DNA of 64,000 bases from CAVUXJ01 sp963814975 (lineage in GTDB: Bacteria; Acidobacteriota; Vicinamibacteria; Vicinamibacterales; CAVVIG01), in contig CAWFFB010000012.1 of assembly GCA_963814975.1 (NCBI GenBank), positions 1 to 64,000 of the forward strand, in the 5' to 3' direction. Under the pieces are notes generated by a model. The model saw nothing but the letters and a program-made list of their open reading frames with translations. It made no database searches and had not been told where the DNA came from. This document shows positions 1-8,650 of the stretch, in pieces; positions within the stretch are counted from its first letter, which is position 1; every line of letters begins with the position of its first letter. Position numbers and translations under genes: made by a program.

Positions 1-76
<76 letters not shown>

Positions 77-93
77 TCACGTAAGGAAACCTA

Positions 94-102
94 ATGGTAG
101 CA
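94..102 (-). promoter_or_regulatory. candidate extended -10 of the tRNA-fMet gene
   Basis: The minus strand reads TGCTACCAT, a TGn extended -10 followed by TACCAT, placed about 18 bases before the tRNA 5' end. No good -35 hexamer is seen. It matches the TGCTAnnnT form found before other minus-strand genes in this window, but the hexamer itself is weak. Confidence 0.35.
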
Positions 103-134
103 TAGCCGCCGCTCTCCGCGCTCGCGAAGGGCGT

Positions 135-1046
135 CTAGATCGACGCACGAACGACGCGGGCGCCCGCGCAACGGTCGTGCAGGCCTCGACGGTCGTGGCT
201 GAACAGCGCCGTCAGGAATCCCAGCCCGGCGGGGACTGCGAGAACGAGCCACACCAGCGTCCGCACGGTTGAACGGGACAGATCGAGCGACGCGTTCGAG
301 CGCGCCGACACGACCCGGATGTCGGCGGCCATTTTCCCCAGCGTCTGGCCGCCGGCCGTGAAGACCACTAGATAGCCAAGGTTTTGCGCGAGGAGAAACG
401 CCACGAGCGGGCCTTTCGGCAGAATCCTCACGTCCGCCAGCTCGAGACCGCAGATCTGCATCGTGAAATAAATCACCATCAGATCGATCGCAGCCAGAAT
501 GATCAGGTCGATCCCCCCGGCCATGAGACGCGCGAACAATCCGGCCACTTCCCCGTCGGCGCCAACCGGGCCCTCCGCCGGATCCGGCGCAGCCTGCGCC
601 GTCGATCGTGCCGCGGCGCCCGGATCGGCGCTCCCGAGATCGAGCAGGGGGGCCCGGACCGGCATGCTCCGCGGTCTGATGACATCCGGTGTCGCGCGAC
701 GGACGGCCAGCGGCTGCCGCGGCGGCGACGCCTTGGTGATGAGCGGCTCGTCGTCGCCCCTCCTCCCCGCGCCGAACAGCGGCAGATCGGCGGCTGGCCG
801 CGACTCCGGTCCGCCGGTCACGCGACCGAGATCCAGCGCCGCCCCTGGCGACGGCAGCAACTGCGCCGACGACATCGCGGCATCGAGCAGCGCCAGATCG
901 TCAAGCGGACTGACGTCCCGCGCACCCTGGTCGCGGATAGGCAACTCCGGGAGATCGATCGTCGGGACCAGCGAGAAGTCATATCCGCAGTTGCGACATC
1001 GTTCGACCGGCTCGAACCCAAGATAGCCGCACTTGGGACACTTCAT
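135..1046 (-). CDS. RDD-family membrane protein with N-terminal zinc ribbon
   Basis: 303 residues. The N-terminus carries a four-cysteine zinc ribbon (C3-x2-C6 and C17-x2-C20), followed by about 140 residues of proline/alanine-rich linker, then an RDD membrane domain from about residue 168 to the end with three hydrophobic segments (about 170-198, 212-238 and 260-285) and the closing motif HDRRGLHDR typical of RDD proteins. RDD proteins are poorly characterised integral membrane proteins; some have been linked to ion transport, so no substrate is proposed. The start codon overlaps the stop of the upstream gene (ATGA), so the two genes are translationally coupled. The zinc ribbon suggests a cytoplasmic sensing or docking role, which is inference. 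Confidence 0.85.
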   Translation of the reverse strand: MKCPKCGYLGFEPVERCRNCGYDFSLVPTIDLPELPIRDQGARDVSPLDDLALLDAAMSSAQLLPSPGAALDLGRVTGGPESRPAADLPLFGAGRRGDDEPLITKASPPRQPLAVRRATPDVIRPRSMPVRAPLLDLGSADPGAAARSTAQAAPDPAEGPVGADGEVAGLFARLMAGGIDLIILAAIDLMVIYFTMQICGLELADVRILPKGPLVAFLLAQNLGYLVVFTAGGQTLGKMAADIRVVSARSNASLDLSRSTVRTLVWLVLAVPAGLGFLTALFSHDRRGLHDRCAGARVVRASI

Positions 1047-1916
1047 GGCCGATGAGGCTGGCCGTTCGCGGGCGCATCTGCCGGAGGCCGCTCCGCCGGA
1101 AGCGCGTCCGACGCGCCGAGCACCATGATTTGCCGCTGGATGTCGGCGCGCAGACGATCGGCGTCCTCTTTCTGCGGGTCGGTGGGCCGCACCAGATCGA
1201 GGGACCTGAGCGCATCGCGCAAGTGGCCCCCGGCGGCGAAGGATCGCGCCCGCGCCAGCGCCATCTCACCCCGACGGGGAACAGGCAGCCCTTGGTCGGA
1301 GCCTGAGGCAACCACCGGCGCGAGAGGCGGTGGTTGCAGCGTGAAGAACGACCGCCACTCGAGAGGCGTCGAGCGCACGCTGAGGAACGCGGCGGCGCCC
1401 ACAAGAATCACTGCCAGCGCGCACACTACCGCGACTCCGACCAGCGGGAACGATTCGCCGCTACGCCGTGGCGTCGATGCTTGACCGCTGGCGTCGTGGC
1501 GGGCCGGCATGGCCGGGCGTACGGCCGCACTTCCCAGTTCGAGCCGGTTGAGCCGATCGAGCACGGCGAGCGCTTCGTCGGAAGGCGCGCCCTGCGTCAT
1601 CGCCGCCTGCAGCAGACGACGGGCCTCGCCGCCGTCGCCACGATTGAAGGCCGCTACACCGTTCTGCAGCAGTTCCTCGGATTCCCGCTGCCGTTCGGCC
1701 AGAGCGCTCCGGGCCCGCTCGATGTACGCCCGCGCCCTGGCATGGCTCCGATCGAGAAACAGCGCACGTGTCCAAACGTTGATGGCTTGCTCGTGTTCGT
1801 GCGGCGAAGTAGTGGTCAAGACCCGTCAGCAGGAGCTGCTCGATCTTCGCATCCCGATCCGGTTCCGACGCTTCGTCGAGCGCATGAGCTGGGTCGTGGC
1901 GAAGCGGGTCGGACAT
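1043..1916 (-). CDS. TPR-like single-pass membrane protein (one frameshift)
   Basis: About 290 residues once a single extra base near position 1800 is removed. The N-terminal 38 residues are read in one frame and the remainder in the next; the joined product runs smoothly from GLDHYFAAR into HEQAINVWTR. The N-terminal half is helical with TPR-like spacing (INVWTRALFLDRSHARARAY, then two further helix pairs). One transmembrane helix follows (motif LVGVAVVCALAVILVGAAAF), then a C-terminal part of about 100 residues containing another helical pair (ARARSFAAGGHLRDALRSLD). First gene of a two-gene operon with the RDD protein, with an extended -10 about 25 bases upstream. Function unknown; a membrane-anchored protein-interaction partner of the RDD protein is a reasonable inference. 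Confidence 0.7.
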
Positions 1917-1940
1917 AAGATCAGTATTCGAGGCGGGGGA

Positions 1941-1949
1941 ATTATAGCA
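1941..1949 (-). promoter_or_regulatory. extended -10 promoter of the TPR-RDD operon
   Basis: The minus strand reads TGCTATAAT, a consensus -10 hexamer preceded by TGn. Transcription would start about 18 bases before the ATG at 1916. No convincing -35 element is present at 17 bases, which fits an extended -10 promoter. Confidence 0.6.
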
Positions 1950-1960
1950 TCGAGCCTGCG

Positions 1961-2010
1961 GATTCCAGGTTGCAGATTTCGGATTGAATTGGAGTTTTCA
2001 GGTGTCCCGG
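1961..2010. repeat. degenerate heptamer array
   Basis: Seven-base period is visible across the segment (units such as GATTCCA and GATTTCG). It lies in the gap between the divergent TPR-RDD operon and ftcD. One of at least a dozen such arrays in the window, each with its own unit. Confidence 0.55.
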
Positions 2011-2040
2011 TTTCGAACACTCGCAGTCTATCAGTTTCCC

Positions 2041-2136
2041 ACGAGGCCAGTCTTCACCACGAGGACACGAAGAGCACACAGTCGCCCGAAGAGGCATTGT
2101 GTAAGAGATTGTTCGTGACCTTCGTGACCGTGGTCC
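2041..2136. repeat. inverted pair of 9-base arrays
   Basis: The left arm (about 2055-2079) repeats a nine-base unit related to ACACGAAGA. The right arm (2111-2136) repeats TTCGTGACC twice, followed by GTGGTCC. The right arm is the inverted complement of the left, so the segment can fold as one long imperfect hairpin. It lies directly upstream of ftcD. Confidence 0.7.
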
Positions 2137-2143
2137 ATTCCTT

Positions 2144-3067
2144 ATGGCTCTAATCGAGTGTGTGCCCAACGTCAGCGAGGGGCGGCGTCGTGACCTCGTC
2201 GACGCGATCGCCGATGCGGTCCGCCGTACAAACGGCGTGCGGCTCCTCGATTACTCCTCCGACGTCTCGCACAATCGTTCCGTGTTCACACTCGCCGGTC
2301 ACGCGGCTGGTGTGGAGCAAGCCGTGATGGCGATCTACACCGTGGCGGTTGAGGCGATCGACCTCCGGACGCACCGCGGTGTCCACCCCCGCGTCGGCGC
2401 CGTGGACGTCGTCCCGTTTGTGCCGATCGACGGCAGCACGATAGCTGAATGCACCACGGTCGCACGCCGAGCTGGCGCTGCCATTGCCGGACGCTTTCGG
2501 ATACCCGTATATCTCTACGAAGAGGCGGCCTCGAGCCCGACGCGCAAGAATCTGGAGGACATCCGACGCGGCGAGATCGAGGGACTCGCGGAGAAAATGG
2601 CATCGAACGGCTGGGCGCCCGACTTCGGGCCGGGCGCCCCGCATCCGACAGCCGGCGTATCGGTCGTCGGTGCGCGGATGCCGCTGATCGCGTACAACAT
2701 CAATCTGGCGACCGATCGCCTCGATGTCGCGAAGAAAGTTGCCGCGGCTGTGCGACACAGCAGCGGCGGATACCAGTACGTGAAAGCGATGGGGGTGCCA
2801 CTCGCAGGCCGGGGGATCGTGCAGGTCTCGATGAACCTCACGAACTACTCGAAAACACCGATGGCGCTGGTCTTCGAGGCCGTCAAGCGCGAGGCGGCTC
2901 GATACGGCGTGCACATTGTCGAGAGCGAAATCGTGGGTCTGGTTCCGGAGGCCGCCCTGGCGGCCACGGATGCGTCCTACCTGCAAATCAAGGACTTCAG
3001 CGCCAGCCAGATTCTCGAGAACCGGCTGAAAGACCTGGATTCTCGAAATCTGAAACCTGAAGCCTGA
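2144..3067 (+). CDS. ftcD: glutamate formimidoyltransferase
   Basis: 307 residues, the length of a stand-alone formiminotransferase domain without the C-terminal cyclodeaminase found in animal FTCD. It transfers the formimino group between N-formimino-L-glutamate and tetrahydrofolate, linking histidine degradation to one-carbon metabolism. The family opening ECVPNVSEGRR is intact, followed by LLDYSSDVSHNRSVFT and the H-rich segment DLRTHRGVHPRVGAVDVVPF. No hut genes lie nearby, so the pathway context is not visible here. The last six codons and the stop are supplied by the downstream heptamer array, so the C-terminal residues NLKPEA appear repeat-derived. Confidence 0.93.
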   Translation: MALIECVPNVSEGRRRDLVDAIADAVRRTNGVRLLDYSSDVSHNRSVFTLAGHAAGVEQAVMAIYTVAVEAIDLRTHRGVHPRVGAVDVVPFVPIDGSTIAECTTVARRAGAAIAGRFRIPVYLYEEAASSPTRKNLEDIRRGEIEGLAEKMASNGWAPDFGPGAPHPTAGVSVVGARMPLIAYNINLATDRLDVAKKVAAAVRHSSGGYQYVKAMGVPLAGRGIVQVSMNLTNYSKTPMALVFEAVKREAARYGVHIVESEIVGLVPEAALAATDASYLQIKDFSASQILENRLKDLDSRNLKPEA

Positions 3068-3118
3068 AGCCTGTTTCAGACGATGAGATTTCAGATTTCA
3101 GGTTTTGGGTTCTTGAGC
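3044..3118. repeat. inverted heptamer arrays between convergent ftcD and ntrX
   Basis: Left arm has units GAAATCT, GAAACCT, and GAAGCCT twice. The right arm (from about 3085) has CAGATTT and CAGGTTT, the inverted complement. The left arm overlaps the 3' end of ftcD and provides its stop codon. Because the flanking genes converge, the hairpin could also act as a terminator in both directions, although no U-run is present. Confidence 0.75.
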
Positions 3119-3120
3119 GT

Positions 3121-4513
3121 CTAAACCGCCTCTTCTTCCCCTTCGACGCGCCGGGAGGGCGCGATGCCGAATGTCCGCATCTTGCGGTACAGATTGCTGC
3201 GCTCCACGCCCAGCACCTCCGCGGTGCGCGACATGTTGCCCTGCTGCTCGCCGAGCGTGCGCAGGATCAAGTCGCGCTCGAATCGATCGCGCGCCTCGTG
3301 GAGCGTCAGGCGCTCGGCGGTCGCTTCGGCGAGTTCGGGCGCGCGTGATCACTCCGTGGTCGAGAAACGACAGATCGGCCGCAGAGATCGAGTCGCCCAG
3401 CACCATGATCATGAGCCGTTCGATGACGTTGCGAAGCTCACGGACATTGCCGGGCCAGGCGTACCGCTGAATGACCGCGGTCGCCGCCGGCTCGAAGGTC
3501 TTGAGCCGGCGCCCGTATTCCCGAGCGAGCTCCGCCATGAAGTGATCCGCGAGCAGCTGGATGTCCTCCTGCCGCTCGCGCAGCGGCGGGACGAAAATCG
3601 GGATCACGTTCAGACGGAAGTAGAGATCCTCGCGGAAGTGTCCGGTCCGGATTTCGGTCTGGAGATCCTTGTTCGTGGCGGCCAGCACCCTCACATCGAC
3701 CGTGATGGCCGTCGTGCCGCCCACCGGCTCCATGGTCTGTTCCTGGAGCACCCGCAGGACCTTGGCCTGGGTCTTCAGGCTCATGTCGCCGATTTCGTCG
3801 AGAAAGAGCGTCCCGCCGTCAGCGACTTCGAACTTGCCCCGGCGATCGGCCACCGCCCCGGTAAACGCGCCCCGAATGTGCCCGAACAGCTCGCTTTCGA
3901 TCAACTCCTCGGGGATCGCAGCGCAGTTCACTTCGACGAACGCGCCCGTGCGGCGGCGGCTCGACTCGTGGATGGCCCGTGCCACCAGCTCCTTCCCGGT
4001 CCCATTTTCGCCGTAGATGAGCACCCGTCCGTTGGTGGGGGCCGCCATGGCCACCTGTTCCTTGAGCTGACGCATCGCGTAGCTCTCGCCGACCATCGCG
4101 TGCTTGCGATCGACCCTGGCGCGCAGCGCGCGATTCTCGGCCTCCAGCCGATGCTGGCGCAAGGCGTTTCGCACGACCAGGACCGTCTTGTCGAGCGAGA
4201 GCGGCTTCTCGACGAAATCGAAGGCGCCCATCTTGATCGCACGCACCGCCGATTCGATGTTGCCGTGACCCGAGATCAGCACCACCTGCGCGTCCACCTG
4301 CCGTTCGCGCAGCCGTGCGAGCGTGGCCAGGCCGTCCATTCCCGGCAACCAGACGTCGAGCACGATCAGATCGATCCCACCGCGAGTGATCCGGTCGAGG
4401 CACGCCTCGCCGCTGGGGACGGCCTCAACGTTGTAGCCCTCATCGCGGAGCACGCCGCTCAGCGCGCTGCGCACGCCGGGCTCATCGTCAACGATGAGGA
4501 TGGTAGATTTCAT
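3121..4513 (-). CDS. ntrX: NtrC-family sigma54 response regulator, NtrX-like (one frameshift)
   Basis: 463 residues after removal of one extra base near 3345. Order: receiver domain (residues 1-120) with acidic pocket D9/D10, phospho-acceptor D53 in LDVWLPG and the conserved K near residue 103; sigma54 AAA+ domain with Walker A GENGTGKE, the sigma54-contact loop GAFTGA and Walker B GTLFLDEIGD; C-terminal Fis-type helix-turn-helix (helix QGNMSRTAEVLGVERSNLYR), which is read in the shifted frame. It activates sigma54-dependent promoters on phosphorylation. The gene directly follows the membrane kinase at 4623-6905, and that pairing plus receiver type supports NtrX rather than NtrC. Start ATG at 4513 is chosen because residues before MKSTILIV are not part of any receiver fold. 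Confidence 0.85.
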
Positions 4514-4516
4514 ACG

Positions 4517-4620
4517 TTCTGCGTCCTGGGTTCGACGTTCGACATTCTCCGTCCACATGCGACCGGCCCGTGAACGCTGAACGGCGCACGGCAGCACGGA
4601 AAACGGAGAGCGGACAACGT
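4517..4620. repeat. inverted heptamer arrays between ntrY and ntrX
   Basis: Left arm contains GTTCGAC twice in tandem. The right arm (4569-4620) holds six or more heptamers of the type nnnaACG (GTGAACG, CTGAACG, GGAAAAC). It fills the whole gap between the kinase and its regulator, so both genes would be on a transcript carrying this structure. Confidence 0.7.
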
Positions 4621-4622
4621 CG

Positions 4623-6905
4623 TCAGCACGGCAGCTCGATTGTAAAGCGCGTGCCCCGAGGAACATTGTCACCGACGTCGATGCTGCCGCCGTGCTCCGC
4701 GATAATCCGGCGCACGATCGCGAGCCCGAGGCCGCTGCCTCGACGCTTGGTCGAATAGTACGGGAGGAAGAGTTTCTCCCGTTCCGCAATGGGAATGCCC
4801 GGGCCGTCATCGGCGACGACGACCCGCACGACGTTGTTCGTCCGATCGCGCACGGTTTCGACGACGATGCAGCCGCGGCGATCCATGGCTTCGAGTGCGT
4901 TGTCCACGAGGTTGATGATGACGCGGCGGATCTGCTCGGGATCGAGGCCGACCAGCGGGATTTCCGGCGCGAACCGCGGCTCGATCGTCACATCGGCGAA
5001 GATGCCGTTGTACAGGGCGAGCGTATCGGCGAGAAGCTGATGCAGGTCGGTCGGCAACGTGCGGGGCGACGGCATCCGCGCAAACTGCGAGAACTCGTCG
5101 ACGAGCCCCTTCAGCGATTCGACCTCTCCGACAATCGTGCCTGTGCACTCATTGACCAGCGCGCGCGCGCCGGCGGGACCGCCCGCGAAATGGCGGCGAA
5201 GCCGCTCGGCGGACAACTGGATCGGCGTCAACGGATTCTTGATCTCGTGAGCCAGCCGGCGCGCCACCTCTCGCCACGCGGCAATTTTCTGGGTGCGAAT
5301 CAGCGGCGTGACGTCGTCGAGCACCAGCACCACGCCTTCTGCCGAGCCGCTGTCGCCCACGAGCGGGGTCGCCGCTGCCGCGAGGTGCAGCTCCTGGCCT
5401 TCCCGAAGCACCGCGATTTCCTGCGCGGCGGCCTCGGTCTTTGCGCGTCCCGCGCCCGCCAGCAGCGCGCGAACCGGTTGGAGGTCGGCGCGCTGGAACA
5501 CGGCGTCCGCCGCTCGCCCGACCACGGCGCGGTCGAGGCTGAGCAGGCGCGCGCCGGCGCCGTTGATTGTCGAAATCGCGCCCGCGGCGTCAACGGAGAC
5601 CACCCCGGTCGCGATGCGCTCGAGAATCGTTTCGATGTATCGGCGGCGCTCGTCGACCTCGAGGTTCTTGCGCTCGAGCTCGATCGTCGATCGTTCCACC
5701 TTGCGGCGGCTGCTGGCGAGCTCCCCCGCCATCGCGTTGAACGCTTCGGTCAGCCCGCCGAATTCGTCGTGGCTTTCGAGCTCGATCCGCTGATCGAGGC
5801 GGCCGGCGCCGATCTCACGGGCGGCTGCGGCCAGCATCTGCACGGGCCGCGTAATGCGTTTCGCCAGGTACGATCCCATCCAGATAGCGCCCAACAGGAT
5901 CAACAGCGTCACCATCAGGAAGATCGAGAGGTACAGCCCCGTCATCGGACGCTTCAAGACACGGAGCTGGTTGTAGCTCTCGAAGGCCTGCGTCATGCGG
6001 CGGGATCGCTCGGCCAGCTCCCCGGTGAGATGGTCGGTCGCGACGACGACCCCTTTTGGCCGGCCGTCCGGACCGCGGATGAGGGCCGCGGCATGGAGCA
6101 GGTCGCCGCCGCTTCTGAGCGTCTCGATCGAACGCGTCTCGACCGAGCCGCTGAGCGTCTGCGCCGCCAGACGGTCTGCCGCCGCGCGGCTGTATTCCGG
6201 CGGCAGCGTCGGGGCCGCGACGTTCACGATCGGCTCCGGCGCGAGGCGTGCCCGCGGCCCCGCGCCAACCCTGTAGACCTCGACCATCTGCACCCGCTGC
6301 TGCGTGACGTCCGGCGCGAGACGATCGCGGATCGGGCCGACGTCGGTGGCGGTCAGGTCGACGCCGGCCAGCGCCCGCGCCATGCGGTTGGCCTGATCGG
6401 TCACCAGCTGCTGGCGCTCGTGGTAGTAGTCGCTCGCAATCCGATTGGCCCCCGTCAGGATTTCGTCCATCGGAGAGTTGAACCACCGGTCGATGTTCGT
6501 CCGAATCAACTCGCTGCCGACCAGGAGCACGACAATCGTCGGCACGAGCGTCATGCCCAGCAGCAGCGCCACGAGCTTCGCGCGAAACCGCGCGAAGGGC
6601 AGGCCGCGCCGCCGTTCGACGAGAAGCTTGACGATGTTGCGCGCCAGGACGAACACCAGCGCGAGCAGCATCGTGAGATCTGCCGCCGACAGCGCGTACA
6701 GGACGAACTCGGTCAGAAAATCCGGCGAGAACCGCGCACTGCGGTTGGCGACGGTCACAATCGCCACCAGCGCGGTGACGAGCATGGCGATACCGGCCAG
6801 GATCAGTTTCGGATTGTCACGAAACTGGCGTCTCCCCGAAGGCGGGGGCGCTGGGGCCGGCCCGCTGGCGCGTCGCGGCGTGATCGGCGTGACGGTAGCA
6901 GGCAT
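4623..6905 (-). CDS. ntrY: NtrY-like membrane sensor histidine kinase
   Basis: 760 residues. Three N-terminal transmembrane helices (about 34-53, 67-95 and 110-131), a periplasmic domain of about 190 residues, a fourth helix near 320-345, then HAMP (about 345-395), PAS (about 420-530), HisKA and HATPase domains. The phospho-acceptor is H in HEIKNPLTPIQ (about residue 552); N box INLVDNALEAMD, G1 DDGPGIP and G2 GSGLGLAIVRRI are all present, so the kinase looks active. The layout is that of NtrY, which partners NtrX in nitrogen, redox or envelope responses depending on species; the signal here is unknown. Confidence 0.9.
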   Translation of the reverse strand: MPATVTPITPRRASGPAPAPPPSGRRQFRDNPKLILAGIAMLVTALVAIVTVANRSARFSPDFLTEFVLYALSAADLTMLLALVFVLARNIVKLLVERRRGLPFARFRAKLVALLLGMTLVPTIVVLLVGSELIRTNIDRWFNSPMDEILTGANRIASDYYHERQQLVTDQANRMARALAGVDLTATDVGPIRDRLAPDVTQQRVQMVEVYRVGAGPRARLAPEPIVNVAAPTLPPEYSRAAADRLAAQTLSGSVETRSIETLRSGGDLLHAAALIRGPDGRPKGVVVATDHLTGELAERSRRMTQAFESYNQLRVLKRPMTGLYLSIFLMVTLLILLGAIWMGSYLAKRITRPVQMLAAAAREIGAGRLDQRIELESHDEFGGLTEAFNAMAGELASSRRKVERSTIELERKNLEVDERRRYIETILERIATGVVSVDAAGAISTINGAGARLLSLDRAVVGRAADAVFQRADLQPVRALLAGAGRAKTEAAAQEIAVLREGQELHLAAAATPLVGDSGSAEGVVLVLDDVTPLIRTQKIAAWREVARRLAHEIKNPLTPIQLSAERLRRHFAGGPAGARALVNECTGTIVGEVESLKGLVDEFSQFARMPSPRTLPTDLHQLLADTLALYNGIFADVTIEPRFAPEIPLVGLDPEQIRRVIINLVDNALEAMDRRGCIVVETVRDRTNNVVRVVVADDGPGIPIAEREKLFLPYYSTKRRGSGLGLAIVRRIIAEHGGSIDVGDNVPRGTRFTIELPC

Positions 6906-6923
6906 TTCGAAATCCTGGGCGCT

Positions 6924-7013
6924 GTTAGCTCACGGTTGACAGTTCACAGTTACAGTCGCGCACAGCTCCGGGACAGTCGGTCACCTGTCACCTGTCAACT
7001 GTCAACTGTGAGT
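6924..7013. repeat. inverted heptamer arrays between nrdR and ntrY
   Basis: Very clear example. The left arm has GTTGACA and GTTCACA in phase; the right arm (6980-7013) has CTGTCAC followed by CTGTCAA twice. The arms are inverted complements and span almost the whole 121-base gap. Confidence 0.8.
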
Positions 7014-7026
7014 CGTTCCTGCCCCG

Positions 7027-7488
7027 CTACGATTCCTTGACGCTCAACAGATCCTTCAGCTCGTTCATGAATTCCCCGATATCGCGGAAGTGGCGGTACA
7101 CGGAAGCGAACCGCACATAAGCGACCTTGTCGAGCTTCTTCAGCTCCTCCATGACAAACGCGCCGATTTCGGCCGTCGCAATCTCCTTTTCGGGGCGCTC
7201 TTGCAGCGTCCCCTCGACGCGATCGGCGACGGCCTCGAGCGCCGCCACGGTCACCGGGCGCTTTTCGCAGGCCTTCAGCAAGCCGCCTATGAGCTTCTGG
7301 CGCTCGAAGCGCTCACGGGTGCCGTCCTTCTTGACCACCATGTACGGAATTTCGTCGATGCGCTCGTAGCTGGTGAAGCGCTTGCCGCATTCGAGACATT
7401 CGCGACGCCGGCGAATCACTTCACCTTCCTTGCTCTCGCGCGAATCAACGACTTTGTCGCCCAGGTGGGCGCAGTAGGGACATTTCAT
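7027..7488 (-). CDS. nrdR: transcriptional repressor NrdR
   Basis: 153 residues, the normal NrdR length. N-terminal zinc ribbon with C3-x2-C6 and C31-x2-C34, followed by an ATP-cone domain (about 46-136) that senses ATP/dATP. NrdR represses ribonucleotide reductase genes through NrdR boxes when dATP is high. The start at 7488 gives the canonical MKCPYC opening; a longer reading upstream has no family support. It sits 11 bases after the flippase-like gene and is likely co-transcribed with it. No nrd gene is in the window. Confidence 0.95.
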   Translation of the reverse strand: MKCPYCAHLGDKVVDSRESKEGEVIRRRRECLECGKRFTSYERIDEIPYMVVKKDGTRERFERQKLIGGLLKACEKRPVTVAALEAVADRVEGTLQERPEKEIATAEIGAFVMEELKKLDKVAYVRFASVYRHFRDIGEFMNELKDLLSVKES

Positions 7489-7499
7489 GGGGTCGTCCG

Positions 7500-8528
7500 C
7501 TAGACCGTGGGGCCGGACTCCGCCTGGTCCGCCAGTTGTCGCATGCCGGCCATGTTCAACCCCTCCTGCGCGGCGAAGAGAAGGCCGAGCAGCAAGGACG
7601 GCCCGACTGTAAACGCGTGCAGCACGATCGCCGAACCGACCGCCGCGTGGTTCGACGCACCGAAAAACATCGTCGTCCCGATGCGATATGCCTCGTGGAA
7701 TCCGCCCACGGCCCCGGGTGTCGGCACCGCCACGCCGATCACCAGGATCGCGATGAGGAGGAACGAGCCGGTAAACGGGACCGCGAGATGGAACGCCACG
7801 GCGGCGGCCCAGATTCCGACCCCGATGCTCAACCACAAGGGAAAGGACAGCGCAAGGGCGACGAACAGGCGACCGGGCCGGCGGATCGCGCCCAGCCCGG
7901 TCGCGAACTTCTCGGCCACCCGGCCGACCAGGCTGGCAAAGGTCGACGGCAGCGACTGGCCGAGCCGCGCCAACGTCCGTCCAAGCCGCACCGGATCGCC
8001 GGCCATCAGGAAGAGGACGACGAGGGCGCCGAAGGCCGCGGCCGCGGCGGTCGCACCCGCCCATTTCACGGCTTCGAATGCGACGGGATTCGCCGCGTCA
8101 AGCCCGCGCCCGAAGACGAACACGTAAGCGGCCAGAAGGACGAGCACCGTGATGGTGTCCAACAGCCGTTCGAGAATGATGGTCGCGAAGGCGCCCGTCG
8201 CGCTCATTCTTTCGTGCCGCGCCAGAAAGTAAGGGCGAATGAATTCGCCCGCCCGCGCCGGCAGCACGCTGCTGGCGGCAAATCCGACCGCCGTGGCGCG
8301 GAAGGCGTTCCTGAAGGAGACGGACCCCAGCGGCTCGAGCAGATACTGCCAGCGCCACGCACGCAGGGCCAGGTTCACGAACATCGAGGCCAGCGACAGG
8401 GCCAGCCAGTCCGGGCGTGCGTTGGTGATCTCGCTGGCGACCCCCCAAAGATCCACGTTGTGGAGGAACAGCGCGAGCAGGGCGACAACCAGCGCCAGCA
8501 CGAGGAGCGTACGAAGATGCGGTCGCAT
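7500..8528 (-). CDS. lysylphosphatidylglycerol-synthase-type (UPF0104) membrane protein
   Basis: 342 residues from the ATG at 8528. The protein is polytopic, with about eight hydrophobic segments beginning immediately (RTLLVLALVVALLALFLH). Family marks are the LRAWRWQYLL motif after the second helix and the ARAGEFIRPYFL segment, both typical of the LPG_synthase_TM superfamily (the flippase half of MprF and AglD-type proteins). There is no aminoacyl-transferase domain, so lipid lysinylation is not predicted; a lipid or glycan flipping/transport role is the usual inference. The longer upstream extension contains no conserved sequence. Divergent from purC. Confidence 0.8.
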   Translation of the reverse strand: MRPHLRTLLVLALVVALLALFLHNVDLWGVASEITNARPDWLALSLASMFVNLALRAWRWQYLLEPLGSVSFRNAFRATAVGFAASSVLPARAGEFIRPYFLARHERMSATGAFATIILERLLDTITVLVLLAAYVFVFGRGLDAANPVAFEAVKWAGATAAAAAFGALVVLFLMAGDPVRLGRTLARLGQSLPSTFASLVGRVAEKFATGLGAIRRPGRLFVALALSFPLWLSIGVGIWAAAVAFHLAVPFTGSFLLIAILVIGVAVPTPGAVGGFHEAYRIGTTMFFGASNHAAVGSAIVLHAFTVGPSLLLGLLFAAQEGLNMAGMRQLADQAESGPTV

Positions 8529-8594
8529 GCGGGTGAACGCCCCTATGATACAGCTCCAGGGGCACGGGAGCGGGCCCGCCGCCATATGTTGTTG

Positions 8595-8623
8595 TTGTCG
8601 CCGCGCGCACATCCCTGTAAGAT
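8595..8623 (+). promoter_or_regulatory. candidate sigma70 promoter of purC
   Basis: TTGTCG (8595-8600) and TAAGAT (8618-8623) separated by 17 bases, ending 27 bases before the TTG start of purC. Both hexamers are near consensus, though no experimental support is available. Confidence 0.45.
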
Positions 8624-8650
8624 GCGAGGCTCCGCCGCTCGGGGACTTCC

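Noticed and set aside
4692..7040. 782-residue plus-strand frame opposite ntrY
   Set aside because: Long open antisense frames are expected in high-GC coding sequence; the minus-strand product has all kinase motifs, this one has none.
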